Positions 32,708 to 43,148 of a stretch of 64,000 bases of DNA are shown one piece after another; the first letter of the stretch is position 1, and each line of letters starts with the position of its first letter. Origin of the DNA: Bremia lactucae (lineage: Eukaryota; Oomycota; Peronosporomycetes; Peronosporales; Peronosporaceae); the NCBI RefSeq assembly GCF_004359215.1, contig NC_090610.1:9722011-9786010 (forward strand), written 5' to 3'. The position numbers were made by a program, and so were the translations under genes. Under the pieces are notes generated by a model. The model made no database searches. It worked only from the letters and a program-made list of their open reading frames with translations, and was not told the DNA's origin.

Positions 32708-34783
32708 TTATCGTTCAAGTCGCATCCTTCTAGAAGCTAACTCCCCGTCTTCGTTCGTTACGTCCATCACGTGGCTCTCTGAATTCCGTCGTACCTTTAA
32801 CGTGCTATGACTCTCAATATCGTGTCGTACGACCTCTTTCTCGCGTGTACTTGGTAATCGAAAGATTGATTTTCGACGTGCGAGAACAATTCGGCGATTA
32901 AAAATCGATGAACACGCGAGAAAGACAGAGATTGCGGCAACAAAGAGCAAATACGTGCGTCGAGAAACGAGTTTCGACGCATGTGCTTTGATCATAAAAA
33001 TCAGTGCAAGTTCGCCAATTTGACATAAACCAATTGCGGCCATGAAAGCTTTTCGAGGACTGATTTGAAAAATTGTCATGACACTAGTCATGGAGACGGT
33101 CTTGATACATACAATCATTACGACCATTGATAGAATCTCCATCGCATTTCGAAGTAAGAACATGGGATGCAAAATCATGCCGACACACGCGAAAAACATA
33201 CTTCCAAATAAATTCTCCATTACTCGAATCGACGTAAATGCAGCTTTTGCGCTTCCTGCAACATGCACAAACGCAAGTCCAGCAAGAAAAGCGCCACATT
33301 CGAGCGACAAGCCAATCATTTCCGAAAATAGCGCCATAAATAGACATACTGAAACGACTCCTAATAGAATGAGGGGTGCTTTATGCACGTCTTCTTGAGC
33401 CGTTAAGAACCGTAAAAGCCGCGGGACAACGTGTTGGTGAAGACAGACCGTCATGCTTACCACCACGGCGTACGCCACTATCGTGCGTACCATGGCCAAT
33501 CCAATCCATCCAACTGAACGCGTAGAAAACCACTCAGGTGTTCCAAGCGCAAAGCTCATGAGGACATCTTGAATTGCAATAATCGATGTGACGGTCTAAA
33601 ATAATACATAATAAATGAGAAAGGTTATTAATTTAAACACGTTATATGCATTTCAAGACAAGTGTACCCGGCCAAAAGACGAGTCTTGGATGCGATTTTC
33701 TCGAATATGCTCGTATAGTGGCGCTGTAGTTGAGAAACAGACGCTTAGACCGATACTAAGACCTTCGACAAACGATTCGGTCCAGCCAAGGTATACTGCC
33801 ACGCCAGCTACGAGTACAACGGTGGATAGAATATACGCCATACCACCGACAAAGTACTTTCGAAAGACATCCTCGGGCTTCTGGGGAGAGTACGCAGCTC
33901 CGTGGCCAAAGAGTAAAAAGATCGATCCAAAGAGAGAAATTGTTTCCACTTCTTTATACAGTCGCACGACTCCTAAACATGAAGGTCCAACTAAAGCGCC
34001 CCCAAGTACATACCCAGCTTGAGGCGGGACATTAAAATACGTTGCAATAATACCTCCCATAGCTGATACGCCAAGCAATACGGCCACTTGTGCCAATAAG
34101 TCCATATCATAGTGCAAAACCGCAGGGTCGGCTTTCTTCTCCACGGCTTCTAATTTCTTTAATTGGTCGGCATTAAGTCCTGTCGTGTTCTTTAAATGTC
34201 CCGTTTCATAGTCGACTTCTTTAAAACCGTCTTTTTCAATCTTTTGCTCACGTTTTTCATCGTCTTGTTGAGCTAGTACGTCTTTCAGTTTTTTCGATTG
34301 AACTTCTTCTTCTTCTTCGACGATCTCGAGCTCCACAAGCGTCCCATTGAGTCCACGCGCAAGTCGTCTTAAATTCAGTTGCATTGTGGCCAATTCGTAG
34401 TGCAAATGGTGCATCTCTTGGCGTTGCAAAGTCGTGAACGTGGCAAGTTGTTCGTTATTTTCGAGATGATGCAAACTTTTGTCTACGGAGAGCTCAATTT
34501 GATGCACAATATCCAGATGTTTTTCAACCTGATTAATGGATACATCGGTAGCCGAAGTAATCGTGGGTACGATAGCTTGAGACCCGTGTAAACTAGCATG
34601 CGTACTTGAAAGTACGGGGGATTCTGAATAAAGCTCGTTCCATCGCGATGCAGCCTCTGACGAGGAAGTCGTGGAGGAATCAGGATTTTGGGGCTCTGGG
34701 AGGATTGTTGGCTCAGAGAGAGCATGATAGCCTAGTAACAGGGCCAGAAGCAGTGATACGATCGTATCACATCGACACGACAT
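32708..34783 (-). CDS. Monovalent cation/H+ antiporter, CPA2 family (KEA/TMCO3-like)
   Basis: Two exons, 34783-33668 and 33595-32708, phase 0, 667 residues. An N-terminal signal peptide (IVSLLLALLLGYHALS) is followed by a lumenal region with coiled coil (RQEMHHLHYELATMQLNLRRL; a Lys/Glu-rich segment), then about a dozen membrane helices. Conserved antiporter blocks: YFNVPPQAGYVLGGALVGPSCLG, FLLFGHGAAYS, FSTTAPLYEHI, SIIAIQDVLMSF, and FSEMIGLSLECGAFLAGL. The architecture (signal peptide, coiled coil, exchanger domain) matches TMCO3 and plant KEA4-6, which move K+ or Na+ against H+ in endomembranes. It is divergently transcribed from the small gene at 34884. Confidence 0.9.
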
Positions 34784-34883
34784 GGGGTCGAATTACTAAC
34801 TGTGATATTTAATACTGTAGCCATCAGGCTCCGAATCTGAAAGTAGTCCAATCAGATTCCAGCATTTTCACTTTCGAACGAAG
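34784..34883. promoter_or_regulatory. Divergent promoter region, antiporter / two-TM protein
   Basis: Only 100 bases separate the two start codons, so both promoters and 5' UTRs must share this space or overlap the coding regions. No TATA box is seen. The assignment rests on spacing alone. Confidence 0.5.
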
Positions 34884-35126
34884 ATGGGTATCTTCACGCC
34901 GTCACCGGCTATCAATTACAGCTTCGTCACGGGCGTATATCTCTTCTGTACGGTGCTATGTGCAATACTTTCTATAATGCACCACTACACGCCACAAGTG
35001 GAGGGCTTTTACATCGTGCTGGTGCCATTCGTGCCCTGCTTCTTTTGGAGCGTCGTGGTGCGCCACAATTGGCTGAAGGTCAAGGACTGCAGTGTGGATG
35101 CGGACGAGGCTAAAAAGACATTGTAG
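34884..35126 (+). CDS. Small two-transmembrane protein of unknown function
   Basis: Eighty residues in one exon, ATG 34884. There are two hydrophobic segments, about residues 14-32 (FVTGVYLFCTVLCAILSIM) and 42-58 (FYIVLVPFVPCFFWSVVV), joined by a short polar loop, and a charged C-terminus (RHNWLKVKDCSVDADEAKKTL). No family is recognised. It is kept as a gene because of its good hydrophobic pattern, its position in the short divergent arrangement with the antiporter, and the absence of an opposing gene. Confidence 0.6.
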   Translation: MGIFTPSPAINYSFVTGVYLFCTVLCAILSIMHHYTPQVEGFYIVLVPFVPCFFWSVVVRHNWLKVKDCSVDADEAKKTL

Positions 35127-35680
35127 CCATTTTCATTGATTTTAATGCAAAAAGCAAGAAAGAAGGAAGATTAGGTAATCAAGATAAGCGGGAAGCAAAA
35201 CAGTCACACATTTTGAGTTTACACATCTATGACTAGCATGGTTAGATTGACCGTACGCAGCAGTCGTTCCCGTGGTCTACTATAACGAAATTTTGGCGAA
35301 TTTATTTTTAATTAATACGCAATTCTCTCTAAAATAGCCTCTCAAACTCTCCTTCAAGCGTTGCCGCTATTTAGACATGAAAAATGCTGTTATGCCTAAA
35401 GGTTCCGAGCAATTTTGCACCTATTTAATACAATGTTCAAACAACATATCTGTTTGCTAGGAGCAACATAGTTCGTAGCTTTGAATCATTGCACATAAGA
35501 TAACATAAAGCAATCGTCCACATCTTTCGTGACCTCTAATTTAAAAAGTTTAATAGCCTGCGTTCTAACATTGCTGCAGAAGTATCAGACATCTTATCTT
35601 GTACTTATATTGTAAACATAGACTCAATCTCTTCAAAGGTTTTGCAATTTTATTAGTAATAAATTGTCAAAAGGCTGCCA
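35127..35680. other. Spacer before assembly gap
   Basis: AT-rich sequence without a recognisable gene, running into the gap. Confidence 0.4.
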
Positions 35681-35780
35681 NNNNNNNNNNNNNNNNNNNN
35701 NNNNNNNNNNNNNNNNNNNNNNNNNNNNNNNNNNNNNNNNNNNNNNNNNNNNNNNNNNNNNNNNNNNNNNNNNNNNNNNN
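35681..35780. other. Assembly gap, 100 N
   Basis: Exactly 100 N, the usual placeholder for a scaffold gap of unknown size. The right edge starts inside LTR sequence, so the assembly probably broke in a repeat. Confidence 0.98.
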
Positions 35781-36014
35781 GTAGAGCGTGGCCGCATTAC
35801 GTGCCCGTCTACACTTATTCACAGTACTTAGTGTGTTGGGTGAGGTCGCTAACGCGCCCACCACAACTACCTCACTGTACGCAATAGAAGCAGGTTAAAC
35901 CGCGTCCTCGCTGTGCTAGGGTGTGTGTCTAAGTAGAGCGTGGCCGCATTACGACGTGCCCGCCTACAGTGTGTCTAAGTAGAGCGTGGCCGCATAACGA
36001 CGTGCCCACCTACA
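35781..36014 (+). mobile_element. Ty3/Gypsy LTR 3'-end fragments, three in a row
   Basis: Three copies of the LTR terminus (TAGAGCGTGGCCGCAT... ending CTACA) end at about 35813, 35969 and 36014. The middle copy carries about 150 bases of the LTR 3' part (GTTGGGTGAGGTCGCTAAC...), matching 12630-12771. The third is a roughly 45-base repeat of just the end (TGTGTCTAAGTAGAGCG...). The repeated ends may come from nested insertion, replication slippage or misassembly next to the gap. Confidence 0.8.
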
Positions 36015-36530
36015 GTATTCGTGAACTGAGATGTTCACCTCGTCCAACCCGCGGAGATCGTGGACCGATCACGACGATGCAAAATTTAAATAATAATTAT
36101 TTTATTCAGTTAACAGACGATTGAACGCAAGAAAAATGCCTTTAATAGTTTTTTTGGATAACGGATGCGCAACAGCTATCGCATCATATGAGACACGGCC
36201 CTCTTATCCTTTACGACGTAAAAATTCTGAAATTAAAACTAAATTCAGTTTATAATAAGGCCTGATCAATTACACCCGTAAGTTATGGCGTTACTTAACG
36301 CGATTCGAGGTCGGTTGCTATTGCCAAGTTTTAGTGTACGGTACAAAGAGCTGCCATTTGCCTTCTTACGCAAAAGAAAATAAGGGTACGTGAAAAAACA
36401 AATGAGCAAAATCGCTAAAAAGAACGAATACTTCAAATAAAACGCAAATTTCGGTTATAAATGGCGTTATTTACACGGCAAAAACAAATGGCCCAAAGCG
36501 TTGCAAGCCATTTTTTCCTTGCTCCTGCAA
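36015..36530. other. Spacer downstream of LTR fragments
   Basis: About 515 AT-rich bases containing the likely 3' UTR of the TTC1-like gene. No other feature is seen. Confidence 0.4.
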
Positions 36531-37409
36531 CTACTTTCCTGGATTCTGCTCAAAATTAATATTGTATGACCCCGTCGCGGGATCTTGCACCATCTTAAAG
36601 TTGTCAGTGCTTAGTCCAAACTTGCCCAAAATCGTGTTGCCAAATCCTTTGAGCTTGTCAAGCATTTCGGCCTTCATTTTTTCCTGACGCTCGTGCACAA
36701 TCTTCTGGAGTCGTTCGTGGCTCTTGACCGCCGCTGGCACCGTCGGATCAATCTTTAGCACAGCGTCAAAATCCGCTAAGGCCTCCTCCAGCTTGTCCAG
36801 CTTCTCATATGCTTCGGCTCGCCGCAATAGAGCTTTCACATACGTTGGTGATAGCGTAACGGCTTGAGTACAATCGTCAATCGACTCCTCTGTCCGTCCA
36901 AGGCGCAGAAGACACGCTGCTCGGTTGCTAAAGTAGACAGCCTAATGACGTAAACGTTAATTTCCAGATCCATAACGCAAACTTGTTATTGAAAACGCAC
37001 CCGATTGTATGCATACTCTTCCTCACTGGGACAGAGCTTTAGTGCAGTGGTGTAGCACTCGATTGCGTCGAGGTAGCTACCACGCGTAAAGAATCTAATA
37101 TTCAATTCCACGTATCAGCAAGTACAACTTCCATCGAACAACATAGAAGACGTACTTGTTGCCAAGTTCCTTTGCACTTGATGCTTTCTTAACTGTCTCA
37201 GTCTTGCCTTTACTGTCACCTTTCTCCTCCTCTGGTGCATTCTCACTCGCGTCATCGTATTTTACACTGAGCACAAGGCGCTCGAGTTGCTCCTCCAGTG
37301 ATTCTTCTACTTTTTCTTCTAATGCTACTGGATGATAACTCTCGACACCCTTGGACTCTGTCGCAGGGTAGTGCGTCTCCTCTTCTAGCACCTCAAATCG
37401 AGATTCCAT
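36531..37409 (-). CDS. TTC1-like tetratricopeptide repeat protein
   Basis: Three exons on the minus strand, 37409-37156, 37094-37001 and 36941-36531, 252 residues, introns about 60 bp. After an acidic N-terminal region (EEKVEESLEEQLERL) come three TPR units: AKELGNKFFTRGSYLDAIECYTTAL, AVYFSNRAACLLRLGRTEESIDDC, and YVKALLRRAEAYEKLDKLEEAL. The C-terminal signature KLKGFGNTILGKFGLSTDNFKMVQDPATGSYNINF matches TTC1, spread here over more than one motif. TTC1 proteins are small cytosolic adaptors that can bind Hsp90/Hsp70-type tails and Ras-like partners. The start codon is 91 bases from that of the divergent WDR5-like gene. Confidence 0.9.
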
Positions 37410-37500
37410 GTTTCTTGCGAAAATATATTTTGAAATGATGCAAGAAATATTCTCGAAGAATAAATGACCGTCACATTCGATATTGAACCTATTTAAAAGA
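37410..37500. promoter_or_regulatory. Divergent promoter, TTC1-like / WDR5-like
   Basis: Ninety-one bases between the two ATGs. It contains TTCTCGAAGAA, a minimal heat-shock-element-like dimer (TTCnnGAA), which would suit a chaperone adaptor. The match is short and may be chance. Confidence 0.45.
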
Positions 37501-38671
37501 ATGTTCAATCCTGCAACTTGGAGTCCGCACCAGACGCTTCCTGCTCACACGAAGCCCATCTCGAGCCTCTCGTTCTCGTCTAATGAGGAGCTTCTAGCGT
37601 CTTCCTGTGTGTCTAAAGTGCCTTAATATCCGTGTAACCAATTGCATTATTCCTAACGCCTTTTCCTTGCCAGCGGCGGATTCCTCGATCAAAATCTGGC
37701 GCTTGACAGCTTCGAATGAGCTCGAGACGTCGTCAAAAACGACATTATATGGACACGAAGCTGGCGTATCGGCAGTATGCTGGTCTCCAGACTACCGCCA
37801 TGTAGCGTCCGCCTCGGACGACCGTACAGCACGGCTGTGGGATGTAGAGACAGCCAAGACGTTAGCCACACTAGGTGCAACTCACCGAAGCTTAGACGCT
37901 GCGCTAACAATCCCATTGTCACTACTAGAGCATTCCACTACAACTCTCGAGCTTGAAAAGGACAATTCTAGCAGCGGACATCGATCAGCTGACCCCCCAG
38001 TGGAGTCGCATACAGGCTCTGTAAGCTGTGTCGCCTTTAATCCCCAGGGGTCCCTAGTCGCCACGGGCTCGCATGACGAAAGCGTGCGGCTGTGGGACGT
38101 TCGTAGTGGCCGCAAGATTGCAGTTATTGAGGCCCATCAGGAGCCTGTCGTTAGCGTGGTCTTTCATCCCACTGACGGCTCGCTCTTGGTTACAGGGGGG
38201 TACGATGGCATGGTACGAGTGTGGGATGTAGCGTCCCGTCAGTGTTTGCGTACGATATTATCCGAGCCCGCCGCCCCTGTGGGGAGTGCTACATTCACGC
38301 CTAATGGACGCTACGTGCTCAGCTCAACGCTCGATGGAACGTTACGGCTGTGGGACTACATGCGAGATCTCTGCGTCCGGACGTACAGCGGCCACGTGAA
38401 CCGCAAATTTAGCATGCAATGTGCTTTTTTAAAGCATCCAAACACGTCGCAGCCATTAGTAGTTTGCGGATCCGAGGATCATCGCATATTCATGTGGGAC
38501 ATTAGTACGCAAGAAGTGGCGTCGGTCTTAACGGGGCACAACCATCCAGTGCTTGCGCTAGCGACGCATTCTACTCGGAATTTCATGGCATCAGGTTCAT
38601 TTCGGGACATTAAGTTGTGGTCGCTTCGTGGTAAAACGAATCAAGGTCAGAGCACAACTGCGGACAATTGA
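37501..38671 (+). CDS. WDR5-like WD40 protein (COMPASS-type)
   Basis: Two exons, 37501-37606 and 37674-38671, joined in phase 1 so that ELLASS continues as SADSSIKIW; 367 residues. Seven WD repeats form one propeller: HTKPISSLSF, HEAGVSAVCWSPDYRHVASASDDRTARLWDV, HTGSVSCVAFNPQGSLVATGSHDESVRLWDV, HQEPVVSVVFHP, PVGSATFTPNGRYVLSSTLDGTLRLWDY, a GSEDHRIFMWD unit and a final FRDIKLWS unit. Order and linkers match WDR5, the scaffold that holds SET1/MLL methyltransferase complexes on H3K4. A Ser/Thr-rich insertion of about 40 residues (about 117-160) sits between the second and third repeats, unlike animal WDR5. The paralogue question (WDR5 or another Swd3-type protein) stays open. Confidence 0.85.
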
Positions 38672-38849
38672 TATATACGAGACACGAGTGGATATTTTGA
38701 GTATAGTCGGGGTTTTAGACAATGTATCATGTGCTTGACGATGGTATTGTGCTGCAATTAATGGATCTTGGGCATCTGCATCTTGCTAAGGTTTTTAAGG
38801 TAACTAAGGGTATACTGATTATCGTCGCAGCTATAGGACACGAAAAGAA

Positions 38850-41615
38850 TCAGCAACAAATTAGCACATGTGACAATCTTTTCAAGTCCAAGAGAGGCAC
38901 GTACATTGTTGCAAGGTCCTGCAAATGACGTGCAATGCTTTTCTGCAGAGATCGTAGCGTTGGGAGGCACGTGGCACTGCTGGCAGGATCATCTCGTAGA
39001 GTCTGACCGTGGGAATTCAGCACAGCAAGACTCCACTGGAGATAGAACTCGAGGTGCGGACTTCTTTCCATCCGTTTTGCAAGAAGCTGCAGCAATCGCT
39101 GCAGATACAATTCACCACGCAACGTTTGCGCCACGAGTGGGATGCTTTCGACTGGAACACCTTCCACGCATCGCGCAATCAGTGGCTCTTCATTCAGATG
39201 CAATGCCATGATTAACGCACGAGAATACGCGCGATGTTCGAGTGCCTGTGTAATGCTGTCGGGTGTAATCTCTTCGTCCAGCTCGAATGGATCAAACGCT
39301 AGCGTCTCGTCTAGACTATAGATTAGCAAACCTTCTGTGGTCGCGGCAGCCCACGCACGTCCAGTTGGGGAGAATACAACAGCCTTGGACAGCACCTCAA
39401 TGTTCTTACGTCGACTACCAGGATCAACTGCTCGCTTCGCTCCCACGAGATCATCTCCTCCGTTCATTCGTGATTTTTCCGAATCATCCAAATGTGCATC
39501 CAATTCCCTTTTGCTAAGACCACTGTCGGTCAAATTTTTACTATTGAGCTCTTCCAAAATGCCATCCAGTGACAAGTTGTGCGAGATTTGAAACTTTTTC
39601 AACAAAATCTGAGGCTGCACGGCATAGATACACACGAATTTCGAGCGTCCACCTGCCAGAAGAAGCGAGCCATCTGCTGAGTAACAAACACTCGTAAAGT
39701 GCTTGGTGAGCTGATTGCTAGCTGCTGTGATAAGGTCGGTATCCTTTCGTCCACCCGCAATGTCGCGCTTTCCGTCAATTGAACCAATTTGTTCGCCTTC
39801 TTTGACGTCCCAGATATTAATCACACCATTGAGTGTCGTAGAAGCAAGCTGTTTGCCATCTGGTCGAAACGCGACCGCCAAGACGTCCGTGGGATGAGCT
39901 AGCGGTTCAATAAAGCTCTTTTTACTAGCAAACAGGTTCCAGAGACGAATTGTATGGTCCCACGATGCAGACGCTAAGATGGGCTCCGCAGAAGACGAAG
40001 GCGAAAACGATAGAGACGTCACAGGTCCCGTGTGGCCACTTAAAACGTCCGTCAGACGTCCAGTCTGCAGCGACCAGACGTACACGTTAAACGGGTCCAT
40101 GGATCCAGCACATACAACTTGACCACTTGGATCCAGAGCTAAAGAAAGGAATTGCGTGGGTTCTGGGGTCGTGAGGACACGAAAGTTCTTGTAGCGATTG
40201 AGATCGAATGCACGGATGGTGCCATCAAGAGACGCACTCAAGACCGCTTGACCAGACGGAGCGAATTGCACCGCCGTGACAGGAGCCGAGTGTTCTGTAA
40301 ACGTCACGTAGCAAAAGCCACTACTGGTATCCCAGAGCTTCAGTTTTGCATCATCGGCACCAGTAGCAAGAAGACGTCCGTCTGGTGAGTAGCTCGCGGT
40401 ATTCAGGTCAAAGTAGTGCCCTTGCTGCTTGAGGACGTAGGTTTCCGAACGCCACTCCCACACAAGTAATTGGCCAAGTTTACGCGACGCAAAGGCTAAC
40501 CATTCGCCAGTGGCATTAACCGCAACGGTCTCGAGCTCATTTTGCGTGACACTGAGCGTATGAATGTTGACGAAAGCGGGCAACTCGTACAGACCAAACG
40601 TGCCATTGCCAAACCCGACAACAAGAAGACCCGTGGACGCGTGAAACGTACAGCAGAGCACCTTGGCATAGTCCATCTTGAATACGTGCTTTTGACACGT
40701 ATACCACTTCGTCGCACGAGCAATGTCAGGAATTGGATCCAACGCTTGCGATAATTTGCGTTTCCGATTCTGGCCACCCGCTTCCTCCTTTCGATTTTCG
40801 TTGCCGTCGGTCTTGTCGCTGGCATCGCTTTGGTCTTCCACTTGGTCTTTGCTCTCATTCAAAGAATGAATTTCGTTTTCTAGGAGCTTGTATTTCCACT
40901 GAAACGCGCCACCATCGCGCCCAACGGTGAAAATCGATTGATCATCTTGCGCAAAGAAGGCCCCGACAACTACATCGCGATGTCCTGAGAGTGTCAAAGG
41001 TTTGAAATTTTCATACGGATTGACCGAGAACACACGGGCGGAAAGATCTTCTGCTCCTGTGACAAAGAATTTTCCATCGTGTGACCACGAAACGCACGTG
41101 ACATTGGCATAATGTCCAGTGTACGTGCGATGCAGTACGAATGGAGCAAATTCACGCACAAGACCAGGGGTGCGCCAGAGTTGCACCTTGTTTCCAATTG
41201 CAACTGCAATAAATTCATCCTTGGGGCTAAAATTCAAAGCTTGTACAGGATGCTGAAAGTGAAAACGGTAGAGCACGACCCCACGTTTTAAATTAACCAA
41301 TAGACAGCGACCGTCTTCATCAACAGCTAGTAGCAACCGTGAATCGTGTGAAATTGCGACTTGCTCGACGTTTTTCCGCGCTTCAAAGGCAAATGTTCGG
41401 GATGTATTGCTACACGCAAATAATGGAAAAGCATGGGAATAAGAGGAGGGGATTGTTCATTCGGTACTATTATTAAATACGTACTTAATTAGATCAAATT
41501 GCGTAATGCGATTTCCTACAGGACTGAGCACTGAGTTGCCGTCGGGTGTAAAGATGACGTTGCCTTGCGTGTAGACGCTGCCACAGAGGTGCTGGAACTG
41601 GTACGCGAACTTCAT
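38850..41615 (-). CDS. PWP2: Periodic tryptophan protein 2 (U3 snoRNP / SSU processome)
   Basis: Two exons, 41615-41485 and 41409-38850, joined in phase 2, 896 residues, usual for PWP2. The N-terminus (GSVYTQGNVIFTPDGNSVLSPVGNRITQFDL) is the family signature. Two WD40 propellers follow (about 13-14 repeats), e.g. HYANVTCVSWSHDGKFFVTG, ATGADDAKLKLWDTSSGFCYVTF, HTGPVTSLSFSP and FRPDGKQLASTTLNGVINIWDV. The C-terminal Utp12-type helical domain contains LQLLAKRMERSPHLEFYLQW and LPTLRSLQKSIARHLQDL. PWP2 is a core UTP-B subunit needed for 18S pre-rRNA processing in the nucleolus. An acidic/Lys-rich insertion (KDQVEDQSDASDKTDG) lies near residue 190. It shares a 104-base divergent promoter with the Pol III subunit gene. 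Confidence 0.95.
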
Positions 41616-41719
41616 CAAGCTTTACAGTGAATTGATTGGTAGCCAATAATTGTGCTATATATCGAATAATTACATCCAATCACAGTCGTTTATTTATATT
41701 ATCTGAATCGCACTCGACC
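41616..41719. promoter_or_regulatory. Divergent promoter with CCAAT boxes, PWP2 / RPC6
   Basis: The 104 bases between the two ATGs contain ATTGGTAGCCAAT (an inverted pair of CCAAT boxes) at about 41634-41646 and another CCAATCA at about 41676. This would allow one NF-Y-type factor to drive both genes. Binding is inferred only from the motif. Confidence 0.55.
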
Positions 41720-42968
41720 ATGGCTTCGAAGGCTGGAGCTACCAGCATAATGTCGACGTTTCTAGGCCTTCTGCGCAACTACCGCGAGCCAGTGACGGAT
41801 GCAGAAGTGCGCGACTATTTCCAGGCAAAAAGCGGAAGTGGATACGAGCAGCTGCCGGATGTTATTAATGCGCTGCTGACGGAGGGCAAGATTAAAATTT
41901 TCACGAAAGGCAGCGTGCTTTCGTACGGTATCGTAGATGCCGAAGAAGCTGAACGCGTTCGCGGGCTTACGTACGTTTAAAGTGCGTGGATTGGCTTCAA
42001 GCTGGCGAATTGAGGTGTATTTCACAAGCATCTGCGTTGGTTCTGAGCAGGTTAGAGCAGCGATTAGTATTGCAAGAGATTGAGCGAGCTGGCAACCAGG
42101 GCATCTGGACGAGAGACATCAAGTCACATACGAATATCCCGCAGGTTGTTTTGTTCATCTTGATCATCGCTCAATGGAGATTTAGACTAATGGTTTGAGT
42201 GTAGCAAATTGTAGCCAAGACATTGCGCCTATTGGAAACGCGGCATCTTGTAAAGTCGGTCAAGTCCATTAGCAGCAAAAACAAGAAGCTGTATATGCTA
42301 TTTGATCTCGGTAAATTGCTTTCTTTTAAAGTCATTTTTCCTTTATTTTGTAAACAAACACTGCCTCTTTCAATTGAAATAGTGCCCTCGACGGAGATCA
42401 CGGGGGGTCCGTGGTACAATGAACAGGAATTTGACCACGTGTTTATTGATACGCTTAGCACATTTGTGTACGAAGTGATTAAAGCTTCCGGAATGAGTAC
42501 ATTGAACGCTATTACCGACAAGGTCCACGCATCCGGCATCTCAAAGGTCGCACTCGGTCCTGAAGAGATTTGCTCCATTATTCAGACACTTATGTACGAC
42601 GGTCGCATTGAAGAAGTGCGCTCTGTGCGTCTCACGCCTGGTGTACGTCTTTACAATAGCATTTTAATAAGTGATTGAGCGAGCGTTAATGACATTACTT
42701 TCGGCTTGTTTGTAGGCATCTCATGAAATCCAGTATAAAATCTCGTCGCAAATCACGACTTTTAACCACTTGTCGGAAACCCCATGCGGTGTGTGTCCGG
42801 TGTGTATACGCTTGTGGATTTTTATGTTGAGAATGAAATTTAGTGTTGAAATGTGGTTTTGTTTTTGCCTCGCAGGTGTATGAGCAATGTCAAGAAGGAA
42901 ATGTCATTTCACCACGTTCGTGTCTGTACATGAATAAGTGGCTTGGCCTGAAAGAGCATGACTTTTAG
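41720..42968 (+). CDS. DNA-directed RNA polymerase III subunit RPC6 (RPC34/RPC39)
   Basis: Six exons, 41720-41970, 42051-42144, 42205-42310, 42383-42642, 42716-42799 and 42876-42968, 295 residues. Winged-helix domains: LVLQEIERAGNQGIWTRDIKSHTNIPQ, then AKTLRLLETRHLVKSVKS and KNKKLYMLFDL, then the family block EITGGPWYNEQEFD. The C-terminus has the cysteine set CGVCP...C...SC that in human RPC39 binds a [4Fe-4S] cluster. RPC6 is part of the RPC3-RPC6-RPC7 heterotrimer that opens Pol III promoters for tRNA and 5S genes. All introns are GT-AG, and reading through the GTACGT at 42643 would give a false stop at 42678. Confidence 0.92.
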
Positions 42969-43148
42969 CTCTATTTTTAAGAAAAATAAAGTATCGTGAT
43001 AGAGTCTTTTTTAAATTTATAGCTCCAATGCGATTCTTCGCTAAAAACAACAATACGATTTTTTGAGCTCTTATGGTGCCAAAAATGCAAAAATCACTTC
43101 CTGTATTAGAGCAATTCGACATTCTCAAGCTGTTATTTAAATCCAACC

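Noticed and set aside
38722..39211. Plus-strand ORFs over the PWP2 3' end
   Set aside because: They are antisense to the well-supported PWP2 C-terminal domain.
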